Assembly (NCBI RefSeq): GCF_963678975.1
Contig: NC_089275.1
Coordinates: forward strand, 15,574,220-15,638,219
Length of the DNA stretch: 64,000 nt
DNA from: Dysidea avara
Lineage: Eukaryota > Porifera > Demospongiae > Dictyoceratida > Dysideidae
Direction of reading: 5' to 3'
Part shown: positions 48,414-60,322 of the stretch, piece after piece
Layout: each line of letters opens with the position of its first letter
Position numbering within the stretch: the stretch's first letter is position 1
Notes under the pieces: model-generated
Seen by the model: the letters and a program-made list of their open reading frames with translations, nothing else
What the model was told of the DNA's origin: nothing
Database searches by the model: none
Made by a program: the position numbers and the translations under genes

Positions 48414-49333
48414 ATGAAACTTCTCCCAGTGCTCATTGGATATTTTCTGATCGTCATCAGTTGTCAGATGCAATTTGGTAGTGCTGCTCCTAATGATGTG
48501 GAGGATGAAGATCCTGTGGAGGATGAAGAGTCTGTGAAGGATGAAGAGCCTTTTCATGAGATTTCCAAAGGATCCACCTCCTCTGCTGTGACTGAGTATA
48601 TTGAAGCAATGCAGGGTGCCAGAAATTATCACTTCACTCATTATCGTTGTCGTCTGCGTAGCATATTTCTAAGAGCTCAAGAGAAAGTTCATATGATGCC
48701 CGTAAGTTCATCCACCATACAAAGTTTGGGTAACAGATGCTCCTTGGCTGATGTGAACTGTGTATTAATAAAATTCATGTTTTACTGTAGGTAAGACCAT
48801 GTAGAATAATATACAATCCTCTTCCGCCAGCACTCCAGCAACGTTACGACCAACTAAGTTCACCGATGTGTACAGATGTCACACATCTCTGGGCAATGCT
48901 ATACAACATACAACTAAATTCTAATTATAATGATGTGCATATAAGGCACCTTGTATGCCAAATCTCACAAGCAATCTACCATCTTGAGACAATCAATGTA
49001 AGCATACACACACCTTTCATACATTTACTAACTACACTTTTCTTTTCACAGAGGTTTCTAGCACGGCCATATTGTCCAACGTTCTCCATTAATGAGTATA
49101 TACTAATATTTAATGCTTGGTTCAACTACTACACACTCCATAGTCCTCCTCTGTATTGTACGCTGAGAACATTACAAGCAAGCACATTTCGGTTGCAAGA
49201 TTACCGTGGCCGTGGTGTTCATATGTCGGACGCCAATCCTTCTGAGACTAGCCTTTTAGACTGTAATTGGCAAGTTTGTGGTCCACCACCACCTGGAGCC
49301 CGTAATGATGCTAATCCCGGACCTTTATCATAA
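48414..49333 (+). CDS. Small secreted cysteine-rich protein, divergent paralogue D (three exons)
   Basis: Exons 48414-48701, 48791-48997 and 49052-49333 (introns 89 and 54 bp, both phase 0) encode 258 aa. The signal peptide is about residues 1-25 (LLPVLIGYFLIVI, then GSAA). It is followed by an acidic segment with three VEDEDP-like repeats absent from copies A-C. Exon 2 keeps RYDQLSSPMCTDVTH (A has RYQQLDAPQCTNITH); exon 3 keeps YCPTFSINEY and LYC. Six cysteines align with copy A (79, 100, 123, 173, 201 and one of 236/241), with two extra (152 and the other of 236/241) that could pair. The C-terminus is longer and proline-rich. An AATAAA at 49433 is a plausible polyadenylation signal. The protein family is unrecognised. 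Equivalent intron positions and phases support common descent with A-C. Confidence 0.75.
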
Positions 49334-49744
49334 ATCTCAAACATTCTGAACTTTACCAACTGTAGCTATTTAGATGTTGTGTACACTTACATAATATTAT
49401 TGTAATTGTACAAATTTGTATGAAAAGTATAAAATAAATTTGCTTAAACTCAATTATAATTTTGATACAACTGGATATGGGTAACAATCACATATACCAC
49501 TTCAGTGTGGGTACAAACATGCCACTCAGGATTTAATACTGCCTAAGCATATCTTGTTATTGTCTGGGCATTATCATGGGAATACAGTTTGCTCATGGCT
49601 TTGATGCCCAACCAGTTCAGTGATACGAAATTATATGTAATAGATACCGTTATACCACATATAACTAATATGTTCTACTTTAGCATGCAGACTTACCTTA
49701 TTGGCAAAACCTTTAGTTGTTATGCCCTTCTGTAATATAAGGAA

Positions 49745-50813
49745 CCAAGTAAGCTGTGATTGTGGGATGGAATGTTGCCAAATAAGCTGTAATTGTGGGA
49801 TTAAATTTTAATACATCAAACAGTATTTTTATTTTGCTTTTGCTAAAATAGTAATTTTAAGAGACTAATGTTTATTATGTTTCTTTAATTACTACATTAA
49901 TTTACAAAAGTTAAAAAAATACAACTACTGTTGATGTGTTAAAATTGAATTCCACAATTACAGGTTTTTGGCAAAATTCAATCCCAATATCACAGCTTGC
50001 TTTAATCCCTATATAAGAGAAGACAATAACAGTATAACTCTGATGATTTTATTGTGTACTCCTATTTAAGTGTGAAATGTCTCGAGTTAACAATATACGC
50101 ACTGGTGGTAGTGCATATATCTTGTTAAGGCAGTGTGTAACGAGATATATGCACTGCTACCATTTTGAGTCAGTGCAATATGTGATATATGTGCACTGGC
50201 TTTCTTTTGATCTGAGGTGTGAAAGTGGTATGTATATATATGTACCACTTTCACACCTCAGATCATATATATGTACCACTTTCACACCTCAGATCAAAGG
50301 AAAGCCAATGATAACTGACTTTCCTTATAATTGGCTTTCCTTTGATCTGAGGTGTGAAAGTGGTACATATATATGATCTGAGATGTAAAAGTGGTACATA
50401 TATATGTACCACTTTCACACCTCAGATCAAAGGAAAGCCAATGATATATGTACCACTTTCACACCTCAGACCAAAGGAAAGCCAGTGCATATTATATCAC
50501 ATATCACACTGACTCAAAATGTTAACGAGATATACTCACTGCTACCAGTGTGTATATCTCATTAATGGTATATCTCATTAAGGCAGTGCATATGTCTAGT
50601 TACACACTGCCTTAACGAGATATACACACTGCCACCAGTGCGTATATCTCGTTAACTTGAGGCATTGCACACCTAATAGGAGTGCACACTATATCCAGAA
50701 ATCATCAGATTTCTTTGATGTTATACTGTTATCCTCTTCTCTTATATATATAGGGAATCAAGCAAGCTGTGATTGTGGGATTGAATTCTGCCAAACAACC
50801 TGTGATTGTGGGA
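49745..50813. repeat. Nested palindromic fold-back element
   Basis: Outer arms at about 49962-50045 and 50702-50800 are inverted copies carrying CACAGCTTGC and ATATAAGAGAAGA stretches. Inside, 50052-50160 pairs with about 50580-50692 (CGAGTTAAC, ACGCACTGGTGG). At 50190-50480 the unit GATCTGAGGTGTGAAAGTGG occurs at least five times in alternating orientation, separated by TATATATG loops. The left part (49805-49955) is a TTTTAATACATCAAAC inverted-end element also found at 62753-62915. No gene. Confidence 0.82.
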
Positions 50814-51230
50814 TCAAGACACACGGTAGTGTGTCGTGCGGCCCAAGAAGCCGGCGCGCCACACCGTGAGTATATTGACAAAAAGAAAGAAAACGTCATT
50901 TTCACACCTTTGTAACTCGGTGATCCCTTATCCGATTAGAACCAAATTTTCTACAGAGTTGCCCGCCAGCCATGGGAGTCTACATTTCAAATTGGAAGGA
51001 AATCGCTCCAACCGTTTCCAAGAAATGGCTGTGATAGTAGGTTAATGGTTAAATTTTAATAACGACAATTCAGGTGAATTTTGTGACGCTTCGCCTTGGC
51101 ACCAAATTCACCTGAATTGTCGTTATTAAAATTTAACCATTAACCTACCATCACAGCCATTTCTTGGCTGCCACCTTGGATTTCACATCTTTTTTCACCA
51201 TGGCCTTTTGGGGGCTGCACCTTTTTTTAC
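50814..51230 (+). repeat. Composite repeat, internally deleted copy
   Basis: From TCAAGACACACGGTAGTGTG (50814) the conserved end runs to about 51019 and jumps straight into a fold-back copy (51020-51230, left arm truncated). The minisatellite and most of the conserved end are absent. The insertion starts directly after A, like the other copies. Confidence 0.72.
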
Positions 51231-51264
51231 CATATGTGGCATGATATGGGACCAAAATTTTAAC

Positions 51265-51650
51265 TACATTAATATTTTCTGGGTAAACAAGGTAAACATG
51301 GTTACATAAATCTATATGATTATGATTTGTGCACTACTACCTTTGTTTACCCCGGTAGAAGAACGTTTTGTACAACTGGGTAAACATGGTAAACAAGAAT
51401 ATGGGTGAACATAAGTAAACTTGGTAAGCACATGAATACTCATAGGTAAACATCGGTAAACACAGGTAAACATGGATAAACACAGGTAAATATGGGTAAA
51501 CACAGGTAAACATGGGTAAACACAGGTAAACATGGATAAACACAGGTAAACATGGGTAAACACTGGTAAACATGGGTAAAACATGAGTATACACAAGGGT
51601 AAATAAACACAGGTATGCAACAGGTATTATACTAAGGCTAACCATGAGTG
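51265..51650 (+). repeat. 10-bp GTAAACA minisatellite, copy 1
   Basis: About 30 units of GGTAAACACA/GGTAAACATG type at 10-bp spacing. Left flank around AGAACGTTTTGTACAACTGG. An inverted partner is at 62303-62680 with matching flank. Forward-strand units contain TAAAC stops; the reverse strand reads open by composition only. Confidence 0.88.
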
Positions 51651-53489
51651 AGCAGTGTTTACCATAACATTTTCTACACCTTGTCCTGTATCATGCCATA
51701 CCTCAATCTTAGATCTATTATGAAACACTACCCTTGTTTATAATGAGATGATCATTAGTTAGTTAAGATTAGTTACTTTTTGGTAACTGTAGACTTAATA
51801 TTTACCAGTAGGCCTACATTCCAAGGCTTTTTATGGTTTGGGTAGTTACAAGGTGATGTTTAGGTGTGTATTCTATTAGGATTATAGGAAAACAGAAGCA
51901 ATCTAGGTTTCATGGCTCACAATGAACTTCTTACTATATTATAGATTTAAAATTATCCACACTGTGAGTTGAATAGAATGCTGCAACTAGTGTAAAATTT
52001 ATATTTAGTACATTTTTGCTTGGGTAAATATTTCTTAGTAGTAATTGTAGAGTTACTATGTTAGCGTAATTAACTATTGCGACAATGCCAAACCTTAGGG
52101 TTAAAGACTAGCTAAGCACAGTAAACGGTGTAAACAATCAGCGATAAATGATTATTGGCCAATATAGGCTAACCCCTAAATTTTTATTAACATACACATA
52201 ATTCTACATTGCAATATACATAAGAACAAAGCTACATGGAATACACACTGTCATAATGAGCCAGTGGTCCTCTTTTACTTGCTGCTTCTACCAAGCCCAG
52301 TAGCAATCCCGGCAGTCTGGGGCCCAAATGGAACTCAGGCCAACAAGGAAATGGCTGTGGCTCTACTACTCAGAGGTGTTAAATACCTGTGCTGTTCATT
52401 TTAGCCTTGAATGGCCCATGACCTGATTTAACCACTCCATATATTTTATAAGCAAGCCTTGGTTTTGCATGGGAGGTACAGTTTAACATTGCAGCTACAT
52501 TTGTCAGGATGAAAGGAGAATCCAGTAATATCACAGAAATTCTATTTAGCACACATCTGTTCCATTTTAGCATGCTTCAGTGACAATCACTCAAGCTGTG
52601 TCTTCAAACAGGTTTATTGCTACACCTGTTCGGCACTGCTGCTGTGACACCATTGAACATTCCACGCCAACAACTCATCAGTTTCCTTGTCAACACTATT
52701 ATCTTGCTTATTTATAACCATGATTTTTTCCATACTATGAAAAGTCACTTCACAGTACACTGAAATGCTTTTAACTAACAAGTTTGAGTAACCATAAAAC
52801 TATATATAACTGATTAAGACATGTACATATATCTATTCACTCTAAGATACCCTGCAAAATTAAAAACATGACATTTTGTAAAGCTACAATCGATTCCAGA
52901 CCCAAACATTTAATTCTTACTAAATATTATACAGTATAGAACAAAAGAAACAAACCTTAAGTCATCACAGTGCGCTCATGTGTTTAAAAGACCACATTGT
53001 GGGGGCCAAGTGTTACGTATGTCAACTGTTGGATATAAAGAATCCAGGGTTTGCAACAATGAGAGAATTATAACAATACAGCTTTGTACTGTAATACATA
53101 GTTCACATATAGTGATGTTGTTGAAAATGCTTGCACTGAGTGAGCATGTATACACTACAGTGCATGCACTGTACATCAGATGATTAAGTATTAGAGCCTG
53201 AAGGCCACACATGGTAAAATCACTCTTTTGTGACATTGCATTAATAAAGCAACAACTATCTCAATTTTCATCACAAAATGATTGAGTCTTATTATGGCTG
53301 TGATTCTTTGTATGTTTTCATACATACTTCATTATGGTTATTCTGTGAATTGTGCATATACCTGCACCTGAGCTCAATGTGAAGCAACCCCCCATTATGA
53401 CAACACTGATGACTACACCCACGTAAAAGGTCAAGGATTAAAATGTCACTTTTATTCCTCCATATAAAAGTGGACCTGGTGCTAACTCA
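51651..53489. other. No supported gene
   Basis: AT-rich, without convincing exons, arrays or terminal repeats on either strand. Confidence 0.4.
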
Positions 53490-53499
53490 GGTATGTTAC

Positions 53500-53735
53500 A
53501 GAGCCGGATTTGGCAACTTTAAGACTGCCCAAAAATTGCCAAAAATGGCAATTATTTGAGCCAAATTTGGCAACTTTTACACTGTCTACAAACAGCCAAA
53601 AATGGCTATTTTGTGAAATGCTTGTTTTAAAAAAGGATGATTGTGGCTGTTTTATGAAACCCGAAAGTGGCAACTTATACACTGCCAAGAGGTTGCGGTT
53701 TATGAAACCATAGTCAAAATTGCCAATTTTGTGAA
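53500..53735. repeat. Left subterminal TTGCC/GGCAA repeats
   Basis: Imperfect repeats of ATTTGGCAACTTTA and AATTGCCAAAAATGGCAATT, in the same family as 59700-60319. Confidence 0.75.
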
Positions 53736-53986
53736 ATCTATAGTTCCCAAAATTAAATAGCAGTTTCTGGGAGTGCCAAGATGCTGGTTGACATAAGCGA
53801 TAATTTTAGGTTACAATAACTGATTATTTGTGGTGGATTTCAGAGATCTTACTACTGCATTTTTTCTGTAACTTGTAGTATCAATGATTTCTGAATGTTA
53901 TTATTAATACGTGCTTTGCTTAAAACTTCTATCACTACTAGATCTGTACATACATCTAATGCAGTGAACTTAAATGAGCTTTACAG

Positions 53987-56900
53987 TCAAAGTTTCTGCT
54001 TGATACAGATGTCCATGTTCTTGATAGCAAGAAACAATTTTAAATGAAAAATGAAGTTTGAATAATTCATGTATGCAAGCTGTCCTTTTATCCGTTGCAG
54101 ACCAGGATTTGCTTGTTCATTAACTTGTGAATTGATCGATTTTATATCCATAGTGCAGTATTCATCTAAACAGTAACCAAAAGAACATCCAATGTGTCCC
54201 CTCCAGTGAAAACGATCTACATAAAAAGTTGTATTTTGGAAGAATATGGGCTCTCTGTTAAGGCAGTACTGATGGAGACTGCATGCATTGTCATATATAA
54301 TCATTCCAGGTGGCTTTGAAAAACGAGTTTTGAAGATTTGAAATGGATGACGTGGAGACTCACATTCTGTCAACATTTCAAATCCATAGCATACAGAATG
54401 AGGACAATAGACAGTAAAAATTCCAGGTGTAAGAGTAGGATGGCTTAAGCTCTCCGTTTACGGCATTTATCTGTTTCTGGTGCTGTTCGTGACTTATCTT
54501 TCTCATATGCAGCATTTCCATGTAACTGTGGTAAGCTTGGAAAGTAACTGAGACAATTTGTGGGGTCAGGCTGAGGATAATAACTTGGATCTGGTGGATG
54601 AAGTTTAAATGGAACTTGCAGGGTAGTCAAAATGTGGCCTAACACATCCAGTATCTCACTAGAAATCTCCCCATCCAAATCTTTACGGCATAACATGAGA
54701 AAGGATGTAATAACAGGTGCTTTCTCTGAGAGATCTTTCCAAAGACGATGATTTTTAGGTGAAAATATGTCAATGGATTTCTTAGTGATTGCATGGAGTG
54801 TGCTGCAAGTTTGCTTACAACCAGCAATTTGCACCATTCCACAAGCTGGCGTATTTCTTGCAATTTCAGAAAAAATTTCCTGTATGGTTTTGGTGCTGTT
54901 CTTTCATGATAGTTCTTTTCCAATTTGTCTAACAGTTGAGCAAGTGATGAGAAACCATCTGACCGAAGCAATTTGACAAGTTGATCAAATTCTTTTATTG
55001 TAACCATTTGAGGACAAGCAATAGGTTTCCTGTCTCTTCTGTATCCAGAATATTTCAATAACATGTCACGTGCTCTTTTACTTTTGATCAGAACCCTGTC
55101 AACATGTGCACTTCCTTTGATCACAGGAAACACTGGGTCTTCCTGAGGCTGATTATTGTGCTTAAATGGTAAAAGATCTTTACGCATTCCAACCATTGTC
55201 CCATCACACATTATAACATTAGGAGATGGTCCACATGTTGGACAGATAAAGCATTCTTCAAATGGTATATCTATTAGTCGGCTAAATGCATACCACGCCT
55301 TGCGTAAAAAGTATATGGAAGGTGCTATTTGCTCTCCTAAGCACATGTATGTTCTTTGAAGACTCCTATCATAACATATATAATAACTGTAAACACATAA
55401 TTATATCTGTAAATCCTAGCACATTAGTCAAAACACGGAATACAATAAACAAAACCTTATCTTCCTGTTGCAGTTTTTGTGCAGAATTTGATTAATTATG
55501 TATAAATTATTTTGATTTCATAAAATCCTTACTGTATAAGAAAATTTTTCCCTCTTGTGTAAGTACAGCTATAGTGCGACTGTGCATATAGTTCTCTCTA
55601 AGCCTACAAAAGTTTTCTTGCAACTTTCAAGCACCCTGTGAGTGATGATGATTTAAAATATTTGTTATGCTATTTTGTGCAAGTTTCCCACCATTATCGA
55701 CCAATTTTCATGAGGTTAGATACAGTGTACCCAAAGGGATTTTAGGAAATAGGGAAGTACTGAATGAGTACAAAACACCCAAAATTTTACTGCAAAGCTA
55801 TCATTGCATCCTGTCAGTGTGCACCAAGGCCTCAGACCTTATATTAAGTACTACAAGCAATGTTTAGCAGCACAACACATACAGTTATAATTGTATTTTA
55901 GGTATCCAGAACGAATAAATACATATATACATGTCCCTTTATATTATTTACACCTGTAAAGTTACGGTGTTCCTAACACAGTATGCACAATACACCAAAA
56001 TCATTTTTCGTATGTATACTTTAAGTACAAACCTTTGAAAAGCTATGAGGGGATTTCTTCCTTCAAGCATCAGATGTAAATACTGGAAAAGTACTCCATA
56101 ATAAAAGAGCTTGCTGTTATCCAAATTAAAGAGCAAATGATCTTGCCCGTCATAATGTAATTGGCAACTGCAGTCTCCAATGGCAGGCCTGTAGTATACC
56201 TTCCTAGTCTTGTCGTGAATAGCACAACTTTCCTTATAAATTACAACATTTGTTCCAGCAATCCATTTGTTTTGGACTGGATCATCATCATTCCAAGGGT
56301 TTCCATGTTTACAGAAATCATCTATAAATTAAAATGATGATAGTATATATGTACGTATTAAAGGATGTGGCTGGAGTGTTGGAAAGGTGCAAACTTATAA
56401 AACATAAAATGGAAAAAAAAGTGAAACCAGAGATTGAACATGCACAGGTATACTCTCTAGTCCATTGTTGTGACCACTTTGCCATGGTGCTACCAACTAC
56501 CTAACCTTATTTTGACTTTATAAATGTGACCTAAGTATTATAAGCAAAGTAAAGAAGAAACCAAAGCTGATCCAACTCTAATGGCTTCCTGTTACAACAC
56601 TCTTTCACTGTCTGTATGAGGGTAAGTTTATGGTAAGCTTAAGACAAGCTAGAGTTGGCCTGGCCAGTGTGTGGCTTCCAACCCTATGTAGCTTACCTCC
56701 AACTTACCGTGAACCTACCTCCGTACAACTAGTGTGTTTGATACTACTTCAATGAGTATTGAGCTGTACATAATGTGTTATGTATGACTACATGTACTCA
56801 GTGTGCATAGCTCTATACTGACTAACCAGGTTTAACTGAGGGTATTAAATGAATTGGAAATTGCCACTTTTCTTCTTCATGAGCAGCTACATGTTTCCTC

Positions 56901-58234
56901 AGGTTTTCAGAAAGTGGATAGGAAACTTTCATCCATGATACTCCTGATGGTAACTCTTGCATATGTGCATTGCTAGTTTCGGTGTCAGGGTCAGGAGTGA
57001 ATTCAGATTGAATGCACCATTCTTCAAAAATCTAGACAGGAACATTGGTCATGGGTTAAATGATGGCGCACAGCTTGCCCAAATATCCATGCGTACCATG
57101 TACCATACATAGCCTAAATATTTTTGAGTACTGGCTAGTCAGGTGTTCTTCAAAAATGTTTGAGGGATTTTTTTTGTGGCCCAAGGACTTATAATTCAGT
57201 TAAACAGGCACTAGATATATTAGGTGCCTTATCAGTGAATGTCATCCTACTATATATAGCAAACAGAAACTAAAATGGCTATTAAAATTTATTTGAGGCC
57301 AGGTTTAATTTTTACTGTCAGGAATAAACTGCAAAATCAGTGCAAAATTTTACTATCAAGTATTATTTAGGTTGTACAGTAGCTGCACAAAAAGGAAGTA
57401 GGGATCCATTAAAATTATTGAAGCATGAACATTGTGTAATATTCTTGCATTGGGCTAATGCAGTTTAATACATACACTACAACTGTTAAAAGCTATTGTA
57501 CATACCTTTAAGTGGTTACATTGACGGCTGGTACATGATGTGCATCTTTAGAGAGTGGTATCTCTTTTATGCTGCATTATCAGTCCTGTACTTGCAATTA
57601 ATGTGAAAAAAACTATATCAGCAGCACATTAACAGATTTTGATTATACCTGTGATAACAGCAATGCAAAGCGGATCAAAGCTCAACACGGCTACTTGTTC
57701 TGACTCATCATCTTGTTGTTCAATTGGAGATGAATGTGGGTTTTCGTAGCGATGTAACTTAGAAAGTGTTACACGGTGAATACAGTATTGTGCTTCTTCT
57801 CTTGATTTGAATGTGCTTGAATCTTCTGATATGACTGAAGAAATAGATATCAACCGATTTGCTTGTGCCAATGAGTTCTTGCATGAACAGGTAAAAACAA
57901 AGCAAGGCTGTGGCATTGATTCACTAGCATAGAAATATAATTTTTTGATCAAGCAATACTCAGGCTTGAGTTGTCCATTTTCAGAGCAATCTGCAATTGC
58001 ATACCAATTATTACTTAATGGCATGTACTTTCCAGAATGTTGTATAGCTTGGAAATAAACCACATCTCTAGGTAGTGAACAGATCTGCAAAGCATAGCTA
58101 ATATAATTATTTTCATATCATCACTAATATATACTAACCTTTTCATTTACAGTACTAGATACTTTAGGTTTTGGCTTTGACAATGGTTTAGCCACTGAAG
58201 TCTTTCTTATCTGGTAGCTTCGACCTATCTGCAT
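53987..58234 (-). pseudogene. KDZ-superfamily-like transposase, six exons, broken
   Basis: Minus-strand exons 58234-58139, 58084-57649, 57585-57506, 57031-56827, 56321-56033 and 55365-53987 join at GT-AG sites with consistent phases (0,1,0,1,2). Cysteine-rich segments come first: CFVFTCSC, then CTSCTSRQCNH, then a CKHGNPWNDDDP region with YYRPAIGDCSC. The last exon has CPTCGPSPNVIMCDG and a core of IIYDNACSLHQYC, VDRFHWRGHIGCS and NSQVNEQANP, the D/H/E layout I associate with Kyakuja-Dileera-Zisupton transposases and their CxC domains. Lesions: TAA at 57550-57548, one missing base near 54884-54889 and another near 54455-54465. Exon lengths total a multiple of three only if two bases are missing, matching the two frameshifts. 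The start at 58234 is tentative. Assembly error could explain single-base lesions. Confidence 0.72.
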
Positions 58235-58497
58235 TGCAAACATGTAGAAGAAAAAGTTTGCTGAGATAACTGAACTGTTTTATTGAATTTTAAACCATAA
58301 AAGCTGCAGTTGCACTTCAAAGGAACACATGAAGCCACACTATGTACAGTGTTAATAAAGTCATCATTTGATCTTGTGAGAGATATTATTGTGAAGTGTC
58401 TATTATACTGAGAGTTTTCACTTCAAGGATCCTTTGAGAGATTTCAGTCACTATATTATAAAGAAGGCAGAATTTATACAACCAACCTGATTATAAC

Positions 58498-59537
58498 ATG
58501 GCTGACAGAAAAATGATAACTAGAGATATCAAGAGAAGAGTTGAACTCATCACCAAGAAGATATCAGATCTCAAGGACTATGGAGTACCAAGTTTATTTG
58601 AATATGCTACACCATGGACTGGAGGACTATGTGTTGTTGGAGATGATCGGCTTTGTAGCATTGTGAGATGAATTTCTGGAAAATTAAAGCTTGAGCCACA
58701 AGAAAATGTATCACCAAAACTCATTCTACCTGAATTGCCCCAGCCAATTGGTGACATGAATGGCAGAACTCTTTGTTCCATTTTAACTGGAATAGGCAAA
58801 GATTTAGCAATAGATTAGAAAGGAAATAAGCCTGAATGGTGGCCTGATGCAATACTATTTGTGCATCCACGTGAAACACCACCACAACTGAAAGGTATAC
58901 GCTGTATACATAATGTATTATTACTTTGATGTCTAAATATTTCTCTGCAGGAAAATGGTCACAGTGTCTGAAGACAGTATTGGAAGTCATCTATAAGAAA
59001 TTTGGAAATGAATCACTGCTTAATGAAAATCACTCTTCTGGATTCCAACAAATATACGAAGACAAAGATGATGCTACTGAGCAATCTACGGAAGGAAATG
59101 AGGTAAGAAAATAAATTAATATTTCTGTACTTTAAGGATTTAAACAGGAACAAAATGCAGATCCATTACTCGTGCCACAAAATATAGAAGGAGCTGCACC
59201 GGAAGAGGGAATAACTTTGTCACACTTGCCTGATCACGATGATACAGAAACTGTTGCTTCTTTGCTCACAGAATTTGAACAAGAAAAGACTGCATCATCT
59301 CTGCCACAAGATACAGAAGACTTTACTGCTTTGTTTAAAGAGTTTGAACGAGAAAAGACTATGTCTCCCCTGCCAAAAAATACAGAAGATGCTGGTGCTT
59401 TGTTTGATCATGAAAAGAACATGCCACCAAAGACAGGAGATCAACAGCAATCCCAGCATCAATTGCTTTTCACTCCATTGGCAGTGCGAAGACCATGGAG
59501 ACAGCAAAGAAAGCGCAAACCATATGGCCGTACATAA
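58498..59537 (+). pseudogene. Divergent partner gene of the KDZ-like element, three exons, two stops
   Basis: Exons 58498-58894, 58951-59102 and 59148-59537 (phases 1 and 0) would give about 312 aa, but TGA at 58669-58671 and TAG at 58816-58818 interrupt exon 1. Visible text includes an N-terminal basic/helical stretch, NKPEWWPDAILFVHP near 58833-58870, and a GKWSQCLKTVLEVIYKKFGN segment after the first intron. Exon 3 has three imperfect copies of an acidic repeat (LTEFEQEKT, FKEFEREKT, FDHEKN) ending in the basic tail QRKRKPYGR, a likely nuclear signal. It lies head-to-head with the transposase gene, 263 bp between ATGs, suggesting a shared bidirectional promoter. Function unknown; perhaps an accessory DNA-binding protein of the element. 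Confidence 0.6.
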
Positions 59538-59699
59538 GGGTACTAGCTACTAATGAACACTATATTAGTTACTGCTTTGCTGTGTATGTAATTATTGTTA
59601 GAATTTTCTCTTGACTGAAGTATTCTGAACATATACCCGGCAAGATACAATAATTGAATGTTAACTTTAGAGTTACCAACTATATAGTGACAGTAAATA

Positions 59700-60319
59700 T
59701 TCATGCAAAAGTTGTCAAAACTGGAAAAATCCAAAAGTTTCCAAAACTGGATAACACTAGCTACAATCCGAAAGTTGCCAAAAGTGGCAAATAGTGCCAT
59801 CCAACAGTTTCCAAATACGGCAATTTTCTGAGAAATTTTTAAACTAAATCCCACAATCGATCCTGTCATGATGTGCTATATAAAGTTACAGAAACTTTTA
59901 GTAAATTTGGATACTTTTAGGCATCATTTTATGTGGTTGCCTAGAAGTATGCTATGCAATTCAAAAGTTGCCGGCTTTGGAAACTTTGACATTATCAAAG
60001 TAACCACAAATAATAGTTTTAATCATTTCCAATGCTGGCAACTTTTGGAAAGTAGAAAAATTGCCAAAAATGGCAATTTTGGGTTGCCTGAAGTTGCCAA
60101 TATTGGAAACTTTGGGATGCCTGAAGTTGCCAATATTGGCAATTTTGGGTTGCCTGGAGTTGCCAATATTGGCAATTTTGGGTTGCCTAAAGTTGCCAAT
60201 ATTGGCAATTTTGGGTTGCCGAAAGTTGCCAATATTGGCAATTTTGGGTTGCCTAAAGTTGCCAATTTTGACAATTTTGGCAACTTTTAGGTTGTCCAAT
60301 TGTTGCCATAAACGGTTTG
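59700..60319. repeat. Right subterminal repeats with 33-bp tandem unit
   Basis: At about 60085-60275 a 33-bp unit containing GTTGCCAATATTGGCAATTT and a GGGTTGCCT stretch is repeated about six times. More diverged versions fill 59700-60060. The core TGCCAATATTGGCA is a perfect palindrome. Same family as 53500-53735, in keeping with the two ends of one element. Confidence 0.85.
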
Positions 60320-60322
60320 TAA

